Of a stretch of 64,000 bases of DNA, positions 35,596 through 43,434 are shown one piece after another (position 1 is the first letter of the stretch; each line of letters starts with the position of its first letter). The notes below the pieces were generated by a model, which worked only from the letters and a program-made list of their open reading frames with translations, had not been told where the DNA came from and did no database searches. A program made the translations under genes and the position numbers. Origin of the DNA: Salipiger bermudensis (lineage in GTDB: Bacteria > Pseudomonadota > Alphaproteobacteria > Rhodobacterales > Rhodobacteraceae); the NCBI RefSeq assembly GCF_020171625.1, contig NZ_JAIUZY010000005.1:186001-250000 (forward strand), read 5' to 3'.

Positions 35596-36309
35596 TCATG
35601 TGATCATGGACTTGATGGCCGCGCGGACGCGTTCATCTTCGCGCTGCAGGAAATTCTGGCCCATCTCGTAGGCGCGCTGGACCTCGATCATGCGGGCGAT
35701 CTGCAGGATCGGGTCGACGTTCGCGCTTTCGACGAAGCCCTGCCGCACGCGCGGGGCTTCGGCCGGGTCATATCCGGCCTCGGCGCGGAACAGCACACCG
35801 CCCTCGCGGATCAGCGCCCCCGGATCGAGCGGTTGCACGATGCCGATCTGGCCGATCGGCGCGCCGTTGCTGCTGATCGTGCCATCCTGACCGATGGCGA
35901 GATCGGTGGCGTCCGGCGGGATGAACACTGGTGCACCGCCGGAATCGAGCACCGGATGCCCATCCTGCGTGACGAGATCACCGGCCGAGCTGCTGGCGAA
36001 ATTGCCCGCGCGGGTCAGGCGCTCGCCGGCCGGGGTCTGCACCAGGAAGAAGCCGTCGCCCTCGATGGCAAGGTCCAGCTGGCCCCCCGTGCGGGTCAGG
36101 GCGCCCTGTGCGAGAGAGGTGTTTCGCACCCGGCTCGCCGACATGGCGACGCTGCCGTCCCGGTCGGTCTGGCGCACGTATTCCGAGAACACCACGCCCT
36201 GCTGACGGTATCCGGTCGTCGCCATGTTGGCGATGTTGTTCGCCACCATCCGCATCTCACGCATCAGGCCCTGTTGCCGGGACATGGTGGTGTAGTTGGT
36301 GATGCCCAT
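35596..36309 (-). CDS. flgF: Flagellar proximal rod protein FlgF
   Basis: Rod subunit between the proximal and distal segments. The 237-residue protein has the N-terminal ANNIANMATTGYRQQG motif and the C-terminal IARMIEVQRAYEMGQNF rod signature. It is shorter and less conserved in the middle than FlgG, as expected. The fliQ stop is one base upstream of its ATG. Confidence 0.93.
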   Translation of the reverse strand: MGITNYTTMSRQQGLMREMRMVANNIANMATTGYRQQGVVFSEYVRQTDRDGSVAMSASRVRNTSLAQGALTRTGGQLDLAIEGDGFFLVQTPAGERLTRAGNFASSSAGDLVTQDGHPVLDSGGAPVFIPPDATDLAIGQDGTISSNGAPIGQIGIVQPLDPGALIREGGVLFRAEAGYDPAEAPRVRQGFVESANVDPILQIARMIEVQRAYEMGQNFLQREDERVRAAIKSMIT

Positions 36310-36310
36310 G

Positions 36311-36580
36311 TCAGCCCCCGGTGATGACGGGGATGATCCGCCCCTGGAAGAAACCGACCAGCGTTTCGGACATGAAGCTCATCGACATCCAGAACACCAC
36401 GACGATGGCGAGCAGCTTCGGGACGAAGGTCAGCGTCATCTCCTGCACGGAGGTCAGCGCCTGAAACAGGCCGACGCCGACACCCGCGAAAAGCGCCGCG
36501 CTGAGGATCGGCACCGAGGTGATGGTCGCGATCCAGAGGCCCTGCCTCAGCGTGTCATAGAAGATGGTTTCACTCAGCAT
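36311..36580 (-). CDS. fliQ: Flagellar export protein FliQ
   Basis: Small export-gate subunit with two membrane helices (about 15-40 and 53-75). At 89 residues it has the normal length; the FQALTSVQEMTLTFVPK segment between the helices is the family signature. It sits between fliE and flgF, which is typical for alphaproteobacteria rather than next to fliP and fliR. Confidence 0.95.
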   Translation of the reverse strand: MLSETIFYDTLRQGLWIATITSVPILSAALFAGVGVGLFQALTSVQEMTLTFVPKLLAIVVVFWMSMSFMSETLVGFFQGRIIPVITGG

Positions 36581-36583
36581 GGC

Positions 36584-36874
36584 TCAGACCGGCATCCGCA
36601 GGAGTTCCTGATAGGCTTCGACGACCTTGTTGCGCAGCGCCACGACCGTCTCGACCGCAAGCTCGGACTGGGCCAGCGCCTGAACCAGCGCGTGTGGATC
36701 GGCATCTCCGGCCATGGCCGCGGTCGCGGTGGTCTCGGCCTCGTTCAGGGTGGCCGCGAAATCCTGCGCGGCATCGTTCAGCCTAGCCGCGGCGCTGTGG
36801 GTCTTGGGCTGAGGCTCGGTTGCGGGGCGCTGCGCCGCGTATGTCTGCGCGGCCAAAAGCGATCGGACGTCCAT
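36584..36874 (-). CDS. fliE: Flagellar MS-ring/rod adaptor protein FliE
   Basis: Adaptor between the MS ring and the rod. The 96-residue protein ends in the conserved region ADPHALVQALAQSELAVETV and VALRNKVVEAYQELLRMPV. It is exported without a signal peptide. It lies 29 bases after flgC and 3 bases before fliQ. Confidence 0.93.
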   Translation of the reverse strand: MDVRSLLAAQTYAAQRPATEPQPKTHSAAARLNDAAQDFAATLNEAETTATAAMAGDADPHALVQALAQSELAVETVVALRNKVVEAYQELLRMPV

Positions 36875-36903
36875 TCTGGTCTCCTTTCATGCGATATTGG
36901 GCC

Positions 36904-37296
36904 TTATCCGCGACGCAGCAGATCCATCAGATTGCTGGACATCTGGCGCGTCTGTTCGAACATTTTCAGGTTGGCTTCGTAGCTGCGCTGCGCCTCGCGG
37001 GCGTCGGCCAGCTCGACTATCAGATCGACATTGGTGCCCTCGTAGAAGCCGGACGGATCGGCGAGGGGATGCTGAGGATCCCAGATCCGTTCGAGATCGC
37101 TGCGGTCGAGTCGCGTCTCCCCGGCCTGCACGGTCTGAACGCTGCTATTCCCCTCCCCGGACTCGAAGGGCAGTGTCTTGCGACGATAGCCTGGCGTGTC
37201 GACATTGGCGATGTTCTCGGACACCACCCGCAAACGGTCGGCCTGGGCACGCAACCCGCTGGACGAGACCGACAGGGCATCGGAAAAGGCACTCAT
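36904..37296 (-). CDS. flgC: Flagellar proximal rod protein FlgC
   Basis: Proximal rod subunit. The 130-residue protein has the rod N-terminus with SENIANVDTPGYRRKTLPF and the C-terminal LADAREAQRSYEANLKMFEQ. ATG at 37296, 17 bases after the end of flgB. Confidence 0.94.
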   Translation of the reverse strand: MSAFSDALSVSSSGLRAQADRLRVVSENIANVDTPGYRRKTLPFESGEGNSSVQTVQAGETRLDRSDLERIWDPQHPLADPSGFYEGTNVDLIVELADAREAQRSYEANLKMFEQTRQMSSNLMDLLRRG

Positions 37297-37313
37297 TCAC
37301 TCCACCTCCATCT

Positions 37314-37691
37314 CTAGCGCCCGAGGCTCACGCGAAGGATGTTCAGGCTTGATCGGTAGATCGACAGCGCGCGGCCATGACCGCGCGACGCCTCGACCGC
37401 CGTCATCATTTCCCCTTCGATAGAGACTGAATTCCCGTTTGGATCGACACTGTCCCGGCGCAGCGTCGGCTCGGGCACATGATCCGGAAGCGCCCCGTGC
37501 AAATGCCTGTCACGGGTGGCGCGCTGGTGATGGTCGGACCCGCGAAGCGTGGCTTCGAAATCAGGGATCTCGAGCGCGCGATAGCCGGGCGTGTCGGCGT
37601 TTGCGATGTTTTGCGCGCTCAGTGCCTGCCGCAAGCCGGAATGCTTCGCAAGTGCCATGGCGGTGTGGAAAACGTTCAGGTTTTGGAACAT
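37314..37691 (-). CDS. flgB: Flagellar proximal rod protein FlgB
   Basis: Proximal rod subunit and first gene of the long minus-strand basal-body run ending in fliL. From the ATG at 37691 it is 125 residues: MFQNLNVFHTAMALAKHSG, then SAQNIANADTPGYRALEIPDF. A longer upstream reading would overlap the divergent fliI and has no support. A CtrA-type element lies in the 85-base gap to fliI. Confidence 0.93.
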   Translation of the reverse strand: MFQNLNVFHTAMALAKHSGLRQALSAQNIANADTPGYRALEIPDFEATLRGSDHHQRATRDRHLHGALPDHVPEPTLRRDSVDPNGNSVSIEGEMMTAVEASRGHGRALSIYRSSLNILRVSLGR

Positions 37692-37714
37692 CGGGGCTTC
37701 TCCCTCGATCGGTT

Positions 37715-37747
37715 TCAACCAAGGCTTAAGGCTGATTCCTTTAGAAA
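37715..37747 (+). promoter_or_regulatory. CtrA-type promoter of fliI in the flgB-fliI gap
   Basis: TCAA (37715-37718), 7 bases, TTAA (37726-37729), 10 bases, then TTTAGAAA (37740-37747). The layout matches the motB, flgE and fliK promoters in the fliI direction. Toward flgB the paired half-sites are still present, but I cannot find a matching -10. Confidence 0.6.
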
Positions 37748-37776
37748 TGGTTTGAGACCGCTGAAGGGGGCGCCTG

Positions 37777-39138
37777 ATGGAGAAACTTGAACTCAACGGT
37801 GTGCTGACGCAGATCACGCAGATCCGTCCGGCACGCGCGGTGGGGCGCGTGCGGGCGGTGGACGGCACGGTCGTATGGGTGCGCGGCCTCGCGCATCTGG
37901 CCTGCATCGGCGATCGCGTGCGGCTCTATCATGCCCGCGGCGCGCTCGACGGAGAGGTGCTGCGCCTGCGTGAAGATCTGGTCGCGATGCTGCCCGACGA
38001 GGCTCCCGAAGGTGTCGCCCAGGGGGATCGGGTGGCTGTTCTCGGCCCGCCGGTTCTGGCGCCCGCGGACGCGTGGGTGGGACGGGTGATCGACCCGTAC
38101 GGGCAGCCGCTCGACGGTCGCCCGCTTGCGCCCGGGCCGCGTCGGCGGCCATTTCGTGCAAGCCCGCCCCCCGCGGCGCAGCGCCGTGGTCTCGGGGGGC
38201 GGCTGGGCAGCGGTCTCGCCGCGTTCGACACCTTTCTGCCGATCGTGCGGGGGCAGCGTGTGGGGCTGTTTGCAGGCTCCGGCGTGGGCAAATCCCGGCT
38301 TTTGGCCTCGCTCGCCCGCGGCGTCGAGGCGGATGTCGTCGTGCTGGCGCTGATCGGCGAGCGGGGGCGCGAGGTGCATGATTTCGTGCACGATGTTCTC
38401 GGCCCCGAGGGGATGGCGCGCAGCGTTGTGGTCGCGGCGAGCTCGGATCGTTCGCCGCTCGAACGGCGGCGCTGCGCGCTTGCCGCGATGACGGTGGCGG
38501 AGCATTTTCGCGACGCCGGCCAGCAGGTTTTGTTGCTTGCCGATTCGATCACCCGGTTCGCCGAGGCGCATCGCGAGGTGGCGGTTGCCGCCGGAGAAAT
38601 GCCGGCGCTGCGTGGCTTCCCGCCCTCGACCGCAAATCAGATCATGCGACTGGCCGAACGGGCGGGGCCGGGGCTGGCCGGCGCCGGAGACATCACGGCG
38701 ATTTTCAGCGTTCTTGTCGCCGGGTCCGACATGGAAGAGCCCATCGCCGATATTCTGCGCGGAGCGCTTGATGGCCACGTCGTCCTGAGCCGTGAGATCG
38801 CGGAACGGGGCCGGTTTCCGGCGATCGATGTCTTGCGCTCCGTGTCGCGCAGCCTGCCCGAGGCGGCGAGCGAGGAGGAGAACGACGCACTCCATCAAGC
38901 GCGCCATCTGCTTGGCGCCTACGCTCGATCCGAGACGATGATCCGCGCGGGGCTTTACCGGGAGGGTGAGGATCCGCTGCTGGATCAAGCCATCAGAGCC
39001 TGGCCCGACCTCGATGCCTTTGTCTCCGAAGAGGCGCCGCATGGGCCACATGCCGCGTTCAATCAGCTTCGGCTGATCCTGCGCCGTTCCGGCGCCAGAT
39101 CGTCACATCAAAAGAGGCGCCTGTCAGCGACCGGCTGA
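37777..39138 (+). CDS. fliI: Flagellum-specific export ATPase FliI
   Basis: ATPase that helps unfold and deliver export substrates; related to the F1 beta subunit. The 453-residue protein has the Walker A GLFAGSGVGKS, VVLALIGERGREV, and LLLADSITRFAEAHREVA. It is the only plus-strand gene between flgB and the flagellin group; its 3' end nearly meets the convergent DUF1217-type gene, 5 bases apart. Confidence 0.95.
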   Translation: MEKLELNGVLTQITQIRPARAVGRVRAVDGTVVWVRGLAHLACIGDRVRLYHARGALDGEVLRLREDLVAMLPDEAPEGVAQGDRVAVLGPPVLAPADAWVGRVIDPYGQPLDGRPLAPGPRRRPFRASPPPAAQRRGLGGRLGSGLAAFDTFLPIVRGQRVGLFAGSGVGKSRLLASLARGVEADVVVLALIGERGREVHDFVHDVLGPEGMARSVVVAASSDRSPLERRRCALAAMTVAEHFRDAGQQVLLLADSITRFAEAHREVAVAAGEMPALRGFPPSTANQIMRLAERAGPGLAGAGDITAIFSVLVAGSDMEEPIADILRGALDGHVVLSREIAERGRFPAIDVLRSVSRSLPEAASEEENDALHQARHLLGAYARSETMIRAGLYREGEDPLLDQAIRAWPDLDAFVSEEAPHGPHAAFNQLRLILRRSGARSSHQKRRLSATG

Positions 39139-39143
39139 GTGAC

Positions 39144-40361
39144 TTAGGCTCTGTTTCGGTCGTAGCGAATGGTGCCGAGCAGGGAGAGCGCGATCTGTTG
39201 CGAGCCGTAGGCGCCGGTCTGTGATATCTGCTCCTGCAGGAGATAGCTTTGGACGATTCCGTTCAGGGTCTTCGGGTCCTCCAGGTCCGAGAACGTTTCG
39301 ATCCCGAAGCGCTGTCGCGCCTTGTCCGAGATGACCTCGACCTGTTTGTCGAGATCGATCTGGCTGAACCCGTCCGGCAGGGAAAGCGCGGTCTCGAAGA
39401 CCTCGCGCATCATGGTGCTGCCGAGAACATTGTACCATTTAGCAGTTTCGCTGAGGTCATTCGCCGCAAGCTCGGGTACGGAGCGCTGGAATTTCAGCGC
39501 CGTGCCGATCGCCTGGTCGACTTCGCTGACAGCGTCCTCAAAGCGCTGCCACCGGAACTGTTCGGTGATGTTCGAGGCAAACGAGTCGGTCTGAAGCACG
39601 GTGCTGGTTTTGGTGTCGTAGAACGCGAATGCCGTCGCAAAGGCACGGAGGTTATCGTCCTTCAGCACGTTCGACAGGGCGTTCGGTTCAGCGGGGTTCT
39701 CTTCGAGCGCGCGGCGGAGCACCGTCGTGCTGTTCGCGCGGTCGCCAAGCTCGAACGCGGTCGTCGCGATCTGCCGTAGCTCCGGATCGAGCAAAAGCTC
39801 TTCCGCCGAGGAAATGAGGCCGATCTTCTCGGTGAAGTAGGCGCGCGAGATTTCGAGGTTCTCCTCGACCTGCGCGGCAAAAAGCGCAGCATAGTCCGGG
39901 TCTGCCACGTAGTCCGGTTCAGCTAGGGTCTGCGCGAGATTGGCGCGAACACGATCTTCGTAACGGCCAAGGATCGCTTCTGCGAATCCCTCTTCCTGGG
40001 TCTTCCGGGAAATCACCGGTTCGAAATCGAACGCATCGGCGAGTGCTACGAATCGACTGTCATTCAGCTTGTTCGCAAGCGCATCGTCACCCGCGGTCCC
40101 TTCTTCGATGAGGCGGCGAACAAGATACTTGCTGTCAATCTCCTCTTCCATGCCGAAGGCGGTGAGCGCGACGCTGAGCAAGCGCCGGTTGCCGACGAGG
40201 TCCTCCGCCGAGCCAATGCTCCCGATGGTGTCGGTGAAATAGGCTGCTTCGCGGGTGATCCCGGGGGTGTTGTTGAAGGCGGCCCGCTGCGTCTCCATCG
40301 TATTCTGCAGGATCTGCCATCCGACCAGACCCGGCCGTCCTATCATGGGGGTGTAGGTCAT
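39144..40361 (-). CDS. DUF1217-type flagellar-cluster protein with internal repeats
   Basis: Resembles DUF1217 proteins that occur in alphaproteobacterial flagellar clusters and whose role is not established. The 405-residue, acidic protein has no signal peptide. Two clear internal repeats of about 77 residues (about 36-113 and 171-247) share the pattern AYFT-x-x-IG, SAE-D/E-L, L-RR and FATAFAF/FVALADAFDF. A third, degenerate copy sits at about 304-375. Its ATG overlaps the flbT stop, so flaF-flbT and this gene form an operon. Repetition and location suggest a structural or export-related role, which is inference. Confidence 0.78.
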   Translation of the reverse strand: MTYTPMIGRPGLVGWQILQNTMETQRAAFNNTPGITREAAYFTDTIGSIGSAEDLVGNRRLLSVALTAFGMEEEIDSKYLVRRLIEEGTAGDDALANKLNDSRFVALADAFDFEPVISRKTQEEGFAEAILGRYEDRVRANLAQTLAEPDYVADPDYAALFAAQVEENLEISRAYFTEKIGLISSAEELLLDPELRQIATTAFELGDRANSTTVLRRALEENPAEPNALSNVLKDDNLRAFATAFAFYDTKTSTVLQTDSFASNITEQFRWQRFEDAVSEVDQAIGTALKFQRSVPELAANDLSETAKWYNVLGSTMMREVFETALSLPDGFSQIDLDKQVEVISDKARQRFGIETFSDLEDPKTLNGIVQSYLLQEQISQTGAYGSQQIALSLLGTIRYDRNRA

Positions 40362-40762
40362 TGCTGCCGCGCGGCGAGCAGCCGGTCCTCGCGCGGGATG
40401 AGGCTTCGGAGCGCCTTGAGAGATTGATAATACTGCGCGTCGAGCAAGCTTGTTGTCGCCTTGGTCAGAAGCTCGCGACTATCAGGGTCGGTGAGAATTC
40501 GACTGAGTTCTTCGATCCCGCGGATCAGCTGGCGCTGGGCGTCGTCCGGGTCGATATCCCCGGTCAGGACCAATTGGGTGATGTAGCAGAGGCGGCGCAC
40601 CGGCGTTCGCGCCTCTTCGGGGTGGATCGCATCGCGCAAACGCAGGATATTGGCCTTGGGCGTGACGATGGAAAGACGGCTGCGGCGATCCCCATTCTCG
40701 ATCACGGCGCCGTTGATCAGGACCCGTTCCCGCGGCCCGAGTTTGAGAACCAGGCCGCTCAT
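40358..40762 (-). CDS. flbT: Flagellin synthesis repressor FlbT
   Basis: Post-transcriptional regulator that in Caulobacter binds the 5' leader of flagellin mRNA and promotes its decay when assembly is incomplete. The 134-residue protein starts MSGLVLKLGPRERVLINGAVIENGD (split here: residues 1-10, then the RERVLINGAVIENGD block), a clear FlbT signature. Its start overlaps the flaF stop by 4 bases and its stop overlaps the DUF1217-type gene. The flagellin gene is 0.46 kb upstream. Confidence 0.93.
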   Translation of the reverse strand: MSGLVLKLGPRERVLINGAVIENGDRRSRLSIVTPKANILRLRDAIHPEEARTPVRRLCYITQLVLTGDIDPDDAQRQLIRGIEELSRILTDPDSRELLTKATTSLLDAQYYQSLKALRSLIPREDRLLAARQQ

Positions 40763-41136
40763 CGGCCTGGCCCTTGGCCGCCAAGACCGCGCAGGATGGC
40801 GGCATTGACTTCAAGCAGGGGGGCGAGCCGCGCTTTGCGGGCGAGCACCTTGCCGGTATGCGTCTGAACGAATTCAGCGAGGTAGAATATCTGAGCCCGC
40901 AGGTCCTGCGGCAGAGCGTTCTCGGTGCTGGCCACGTCGACAGCCAGTGCAGTCCAGAGGCGCCGGTTGTCGTAGAGGGCTCGCACAAGCCGTGGATAGG
41001 CCTTGGGGCCAGCCTCTGCCTCGGCTTTGATGCGATGGGTCACGCGCGCGAGCAGGTCATACTCGATGGCCCGATCGGTGCGCGTACTGGTTGTTGGTTG
41101 TGTATAGGCGCGCTGCGCCATGATCTGCGCGTTCAC
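40759..41136 (-). CDS. flaF: Flagellin synthesis activator FlaF
   Basis: Partner and antagonist of FlbT, needed for flagellin production. The 125-residue protein starts at a GTG (41136) with GGAAGG 7 bases upstream, and reads MNAQIMAQRAYTQP, then RALYDNRRLWTALAVDVAS, both typical. It lies 82 bases after the flagellin stop; a hairpin sits in this gap. flaF-flbT next to flagellin is a hallmark of alphaproteobacteria. Confidence 0.93.
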   Translation of the reverse strand: MNAQIMAQRAYTQPTTSTRTDRAIEYDLLARVTHRIKAEAEAGPKAYPRLVRALYDNRRLWTALAVDVASTENALPQDLRAQIFYLAEFVQTHTGKVLARKARLAPLLEVNAAILRGLGGQGPGR

Positions 41137-41185
41137 GGCTGAACCTTCCGACTATGTTTCGGATGAAGCGGTGTGCTAGCGATAC

Positions 41186-41207
41186 GGGGACCGGCGGGCC
41201 GGTCCCC
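41186..41207 (-). terminator. Hairpin between flagellin and flaF
   Basis: GGGGACCGGC and GCCGGTCCCC form a 10-bp GC stem with a 2-base loop, 11 bases after the flagellin stop. There is no T-run on the minus strand, so it may be a partial terminator or an mRNA stabiliser that gives more flagellin than flaF-flbT. Confidence 0.55.
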
Positions 41208-41218
41208 GAGGTTCGGCC

Positions 41219-42508
41219 TTACTGGAAGAGCGAGAGCAGCGACTGCGGGGCCTGGTTGGCGATCGAAAGCGCCTGAACACCAAGCTGCTGCTGGACCTGA
41301 AGCGCCTGAAGCCGGGCCGAGGCTTCTTCCATATCAGCGTCGACCAGAGTGCCGATCCCGGATTTCAGCGAGTCGATCAGGCTCGAGATGAAATCGGTCT
41401 GGGTCTCGATGCGACCTTGCACCGAACCGAAAGCAGCGGCGGAGTCGATGGCCGTTTGAAGCAGACCTTCGATCCCATCGAGAGCGGCGTCGGTTCCGTC
41501 GTCAGTCGTGACGTCGAAATCAGCCAGCAGTTCCAGACCGCCACCGATGGTGCCATCGGCTTCGGCTTCCAGCGTTGCGATATCAGCGATGTCGGATTGT
41601 TCGACGACGCTGTTGTCGTCAGAGATCGCTTCGTCGTAGTTGTTGGTGAAGTCGATCTGCCCTGCATTGGTGCCGTTGACCGAGAATGTGATATCCAGAC
41701 CATCGGATGCCGCCTGGAAGTTCAAGCGTTCAACCATTGCGGAGGTCACGTCGGCCAGAGTGTCGCCGTCCCGGGCGACGTATTCGACATCAGCAGAGAA
41801 ATCGTACGCCTCGGCGGAGACGTCACCTGCGAAGTTGCCGCTGCCGGTGACTTTGAAGTTTGCGCCGGCGACAAGCTCGTCGTCCGCGCCGACCCCGTCA
41901 AAGGTGACAAACTCGGCCGTTGCGCCACTGGCGACACCGGTCGTGTTGACAGAAACGTCTAGATTCACGGTGCCGGTCGCGGCCGCGCCGGTTCCGAGGT
42001 CCTGCTTCGCCACGGCGATGTCGGAGGCGGCGACCCCGGTGCCCGACCGGTCGAGCGACGCGAGGACGTTGATATTGCCCGAGTCGGCGGTCGAATCGGT
42101 GTTCGACAGCAGGTTCAGACCGTTGAACTGGGCCGCCCCGACCACGGCATCGATTTGATCGCGCAGCGCGTCGATATCCGTCTGAATCTTGGCCCGGTCG
42201 ACGTTTTCTTCCTGCGCAGCAACGATCTTGCCCTTGATGTCGGTGAGCAGTTCAGTAACCGTTTCCGACGCGGAGCGCGCCACCGCGACGGTGGATTCGC
42301 CGAGGTTGAGACTGTCGGAGATGCCCTTGAAGCCCTTCACGTCGGCTTCCATCACCTTTGAGATCGCCCAGACAGCGGCATTGTCCTTGGCATCGGCAAC
42401 GCGTTTGCCCGTGGAGATTTCGCCCTGCGTGGTTTCGAGGCTCGAGTTGATGGTCTTCAGGGTCTGGAGCGCCACCATGGCGCCGTTGTTCGTCAGAATA
42501 CTAGACAT
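41219..42508 (-). CDS. fliC: Flagellin
   Basis: Filament subunit. The 429-residue protein has the conserved N-terminal D0/D1 (SSILTNNGAMVALQTLKTIN, residues 2-21, then KRVADAKDNAAVWAIS) and the C-terminal D1/D0 ending in VQALSIANQAPQSLLSLFQ. The middle is acidic and variable. There is only one flagellin gene in the window. A 5' leader of up to 150 bases separates the ATG from a CtrA-like element at 42662. flgJ-like and flgN-like genes lie upstream on the same strand. Confidence 0.96.
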   Translation of the reverse strand: MSSILTNNGAMVALQTLKTINSSLETTQGEISTGKRVADAKDNAAVWAISKVMEADVKGFKGISDSLNLGESTVAVARSASETVTELLTDIKGKIVAAQEENVDRAKIQTDIDALRDQIDAVVGAAQFNGLNLLSNTDSTADSGNINVLASLDRSGTGVAASDIAVAKQDLGTGAAATGTVNLDVSVNTTGVASGATAEFVTFDGVGADDELVAGANFKVTGSGNFAGDVSAEAYDFSADVEYVARDGDTLADVTSAMVERLNFQAASDGLDITFSVNGTNAGQIDFTNNYDEAISDDNSVVEQSDIADIATLEAEADGTIGGGLELLADFDVTTDDGTDAALDGIEGLLQTAIDSAAAFGSVQGRIETQTDFISSLIDSLKSGIGTLVDADMEEASARLQALQVQQQLGVQALSIANQAPQSLLSLFQ

Positions 42509-42643
42509 GGATGTTCGTCCTTGCGGTCATGCGGTGCTTTGCACCGTATTTCGATATGCCGGAGGCCGGCGTTCTGAACGTCTTTCTGACGAATGCAGAC
42601 CGAGCCGATTGCCCGCTGCGCCATCCGAGCCGGATGCAGGCCA

Positions 42644-42676
42644 GACCTTGAGCCATGGAAGCTAACGAAGCGCTAA
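42644..42676 (-). promoter_or_regulatory. Possible CtrA-type element upstream of flagellin
   Basis: On the minus strand TTAG, 7 bases, TTAG (42676-42662), and 10 bases later TCAAGGTC (42651-42644). The spacing matches the plus-strand promoters but both half-sites and the -10 are weaker. It lies about 135-170 bases before the flagellin ATG, leaving a leader on which FlbT could act. Confidence 0.4.
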
Positions 42677-42715
42677 GGCCGCTGGCTGAACTTTCTTGAA
42701 TTCAATGCAAATCCG

Positions 42716-43072
42716 TCATGCCCGGCGCTCGACCCTTTGCGACGGGGGCGTGTCGATGGTCGCCCGGCGCCCGGTGGCATCGTAGATCTCCATCGAGCGG
42801 CGCAGCTGCTGCATGGTGCCGACACGTTCCGCGGCGTTGCGCAGTCCCGCAAGGGTCTGGTCGAAAAGGGTCTGATTACGGAGCATGGTCGCATGAAGGC
42901 GTCGCACCCGCTCTGCATCGTCGGGCGGATCGTCGCGCAGCTGCGAGATCAGAGCGATCTTTTCATCCATCAAGGGGGCAATGTCACCGAGCGCCCCGGC
43001 AAGAAGGCTCTCCCGCTCATGGCGCAGGAGCGTTTCGAGCGTGTCGAACGGATCGGCCGACAGGTCAGTCAT
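42716..43072 (-). CDS. flgN: FlgN-like export chaperone
   Basis: FlgN chaperones FlgK and FlgL to the export gate. From the ATG at 43072 the protein is 118 residues, mostly helical, with RNQTLFDQTLAGLRNAAERV and a C-terminal YDATGRRATI segment as in FlgN-type proteins. It overlaps the rod-binding gene by 8 bases. Assignment is by general pattern and position (between a rod-binding protein and flagellin); FlgN proteins are poorly conserved. Confidence 0.7.
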   Translation of the reverse strand: MTDLSADPFDTLETLLRHERESLLAGALGDIAPLMDEKIALISQLRDDPPDDAERVRRLHATMLRNQTLFDQTLAGLRNAAERVGTMQQLRRSMEIYDATGRRATIDTPPSQRVERRA

Positions 43073-43325
43073 CGGAAGACCTGACGAGTGACTGAAAGAT
43101 CGATTCGGCAAGCCCGATCCCGCCGGCTTCTGCCAGCGCATGGGCGTGTTCACGCGCGAGCATCGACGCGAACTGGTCCTCGCCAATGCCGCCTCCAAAG
43201 GTTCCGCGGCTTTCGCTGAAACCCGCAGCGCGCAGCATCTCGGTCAGGAAACTGGCTTCGAGCGCCACCGCGGCGCTGCGCAGGGAGGCACGTCCGTCAG
43301 GAGCGAGTGGACCGTTGATTTCCAT
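43065..43325 (-). CDS. Flagellar rod-binding protein (FlgJ N-terminal domain type)
   Basis: An 86-residue protein matching only the rod-binding N-terminal domain of FlgJ: EASFLTEMLRAAGF and EDQFASMLAREHAHALAEAGGIGLAESIF. The muramidase domain of enterobacterial FlgJ is absent, as is normal in alphaproteobacteria, where a separate hydrolase opens the cell wall. Start chosen at the ATG 43325 (MEINGPLAPDG). First gene of the minus-strand group that includes the flgN-like gene. Confidence 0.85.
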   Translation of the reverse strand: MEINGPLAPDGRASLRSAAVALEASFLTEMLRAAGFSESRGTFGGGIGEDQFASMLAREHAHALAEAGGIGLAESIFQSLVRSSDD

Positions 43326-43371
43326 GTGTCTCTCCAATTCGAGTGAACGAAAGCAGAGTGTGCCGACGCCG

Positions 43372-43404
43372 GTAAAGAAGTGGTAAGGGAAAGCGCGTTA
43401 GACC
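43372..43404 (+). promoter_or_regulatory. CtrA-type promoter of fliK
   Basis: GTAA (43372-43375), 7 bases, GTAA (43383-43386), 10 bases, then GTTAGACC (43397-43404). The -10 differs by one base from that upstream of motB. fliK starts 31 bases downstream. Confidence 0.6.
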
Positions 43405-43434
43405 GGCTTCAGCGGAAGAATTCCCGGAGCGACC

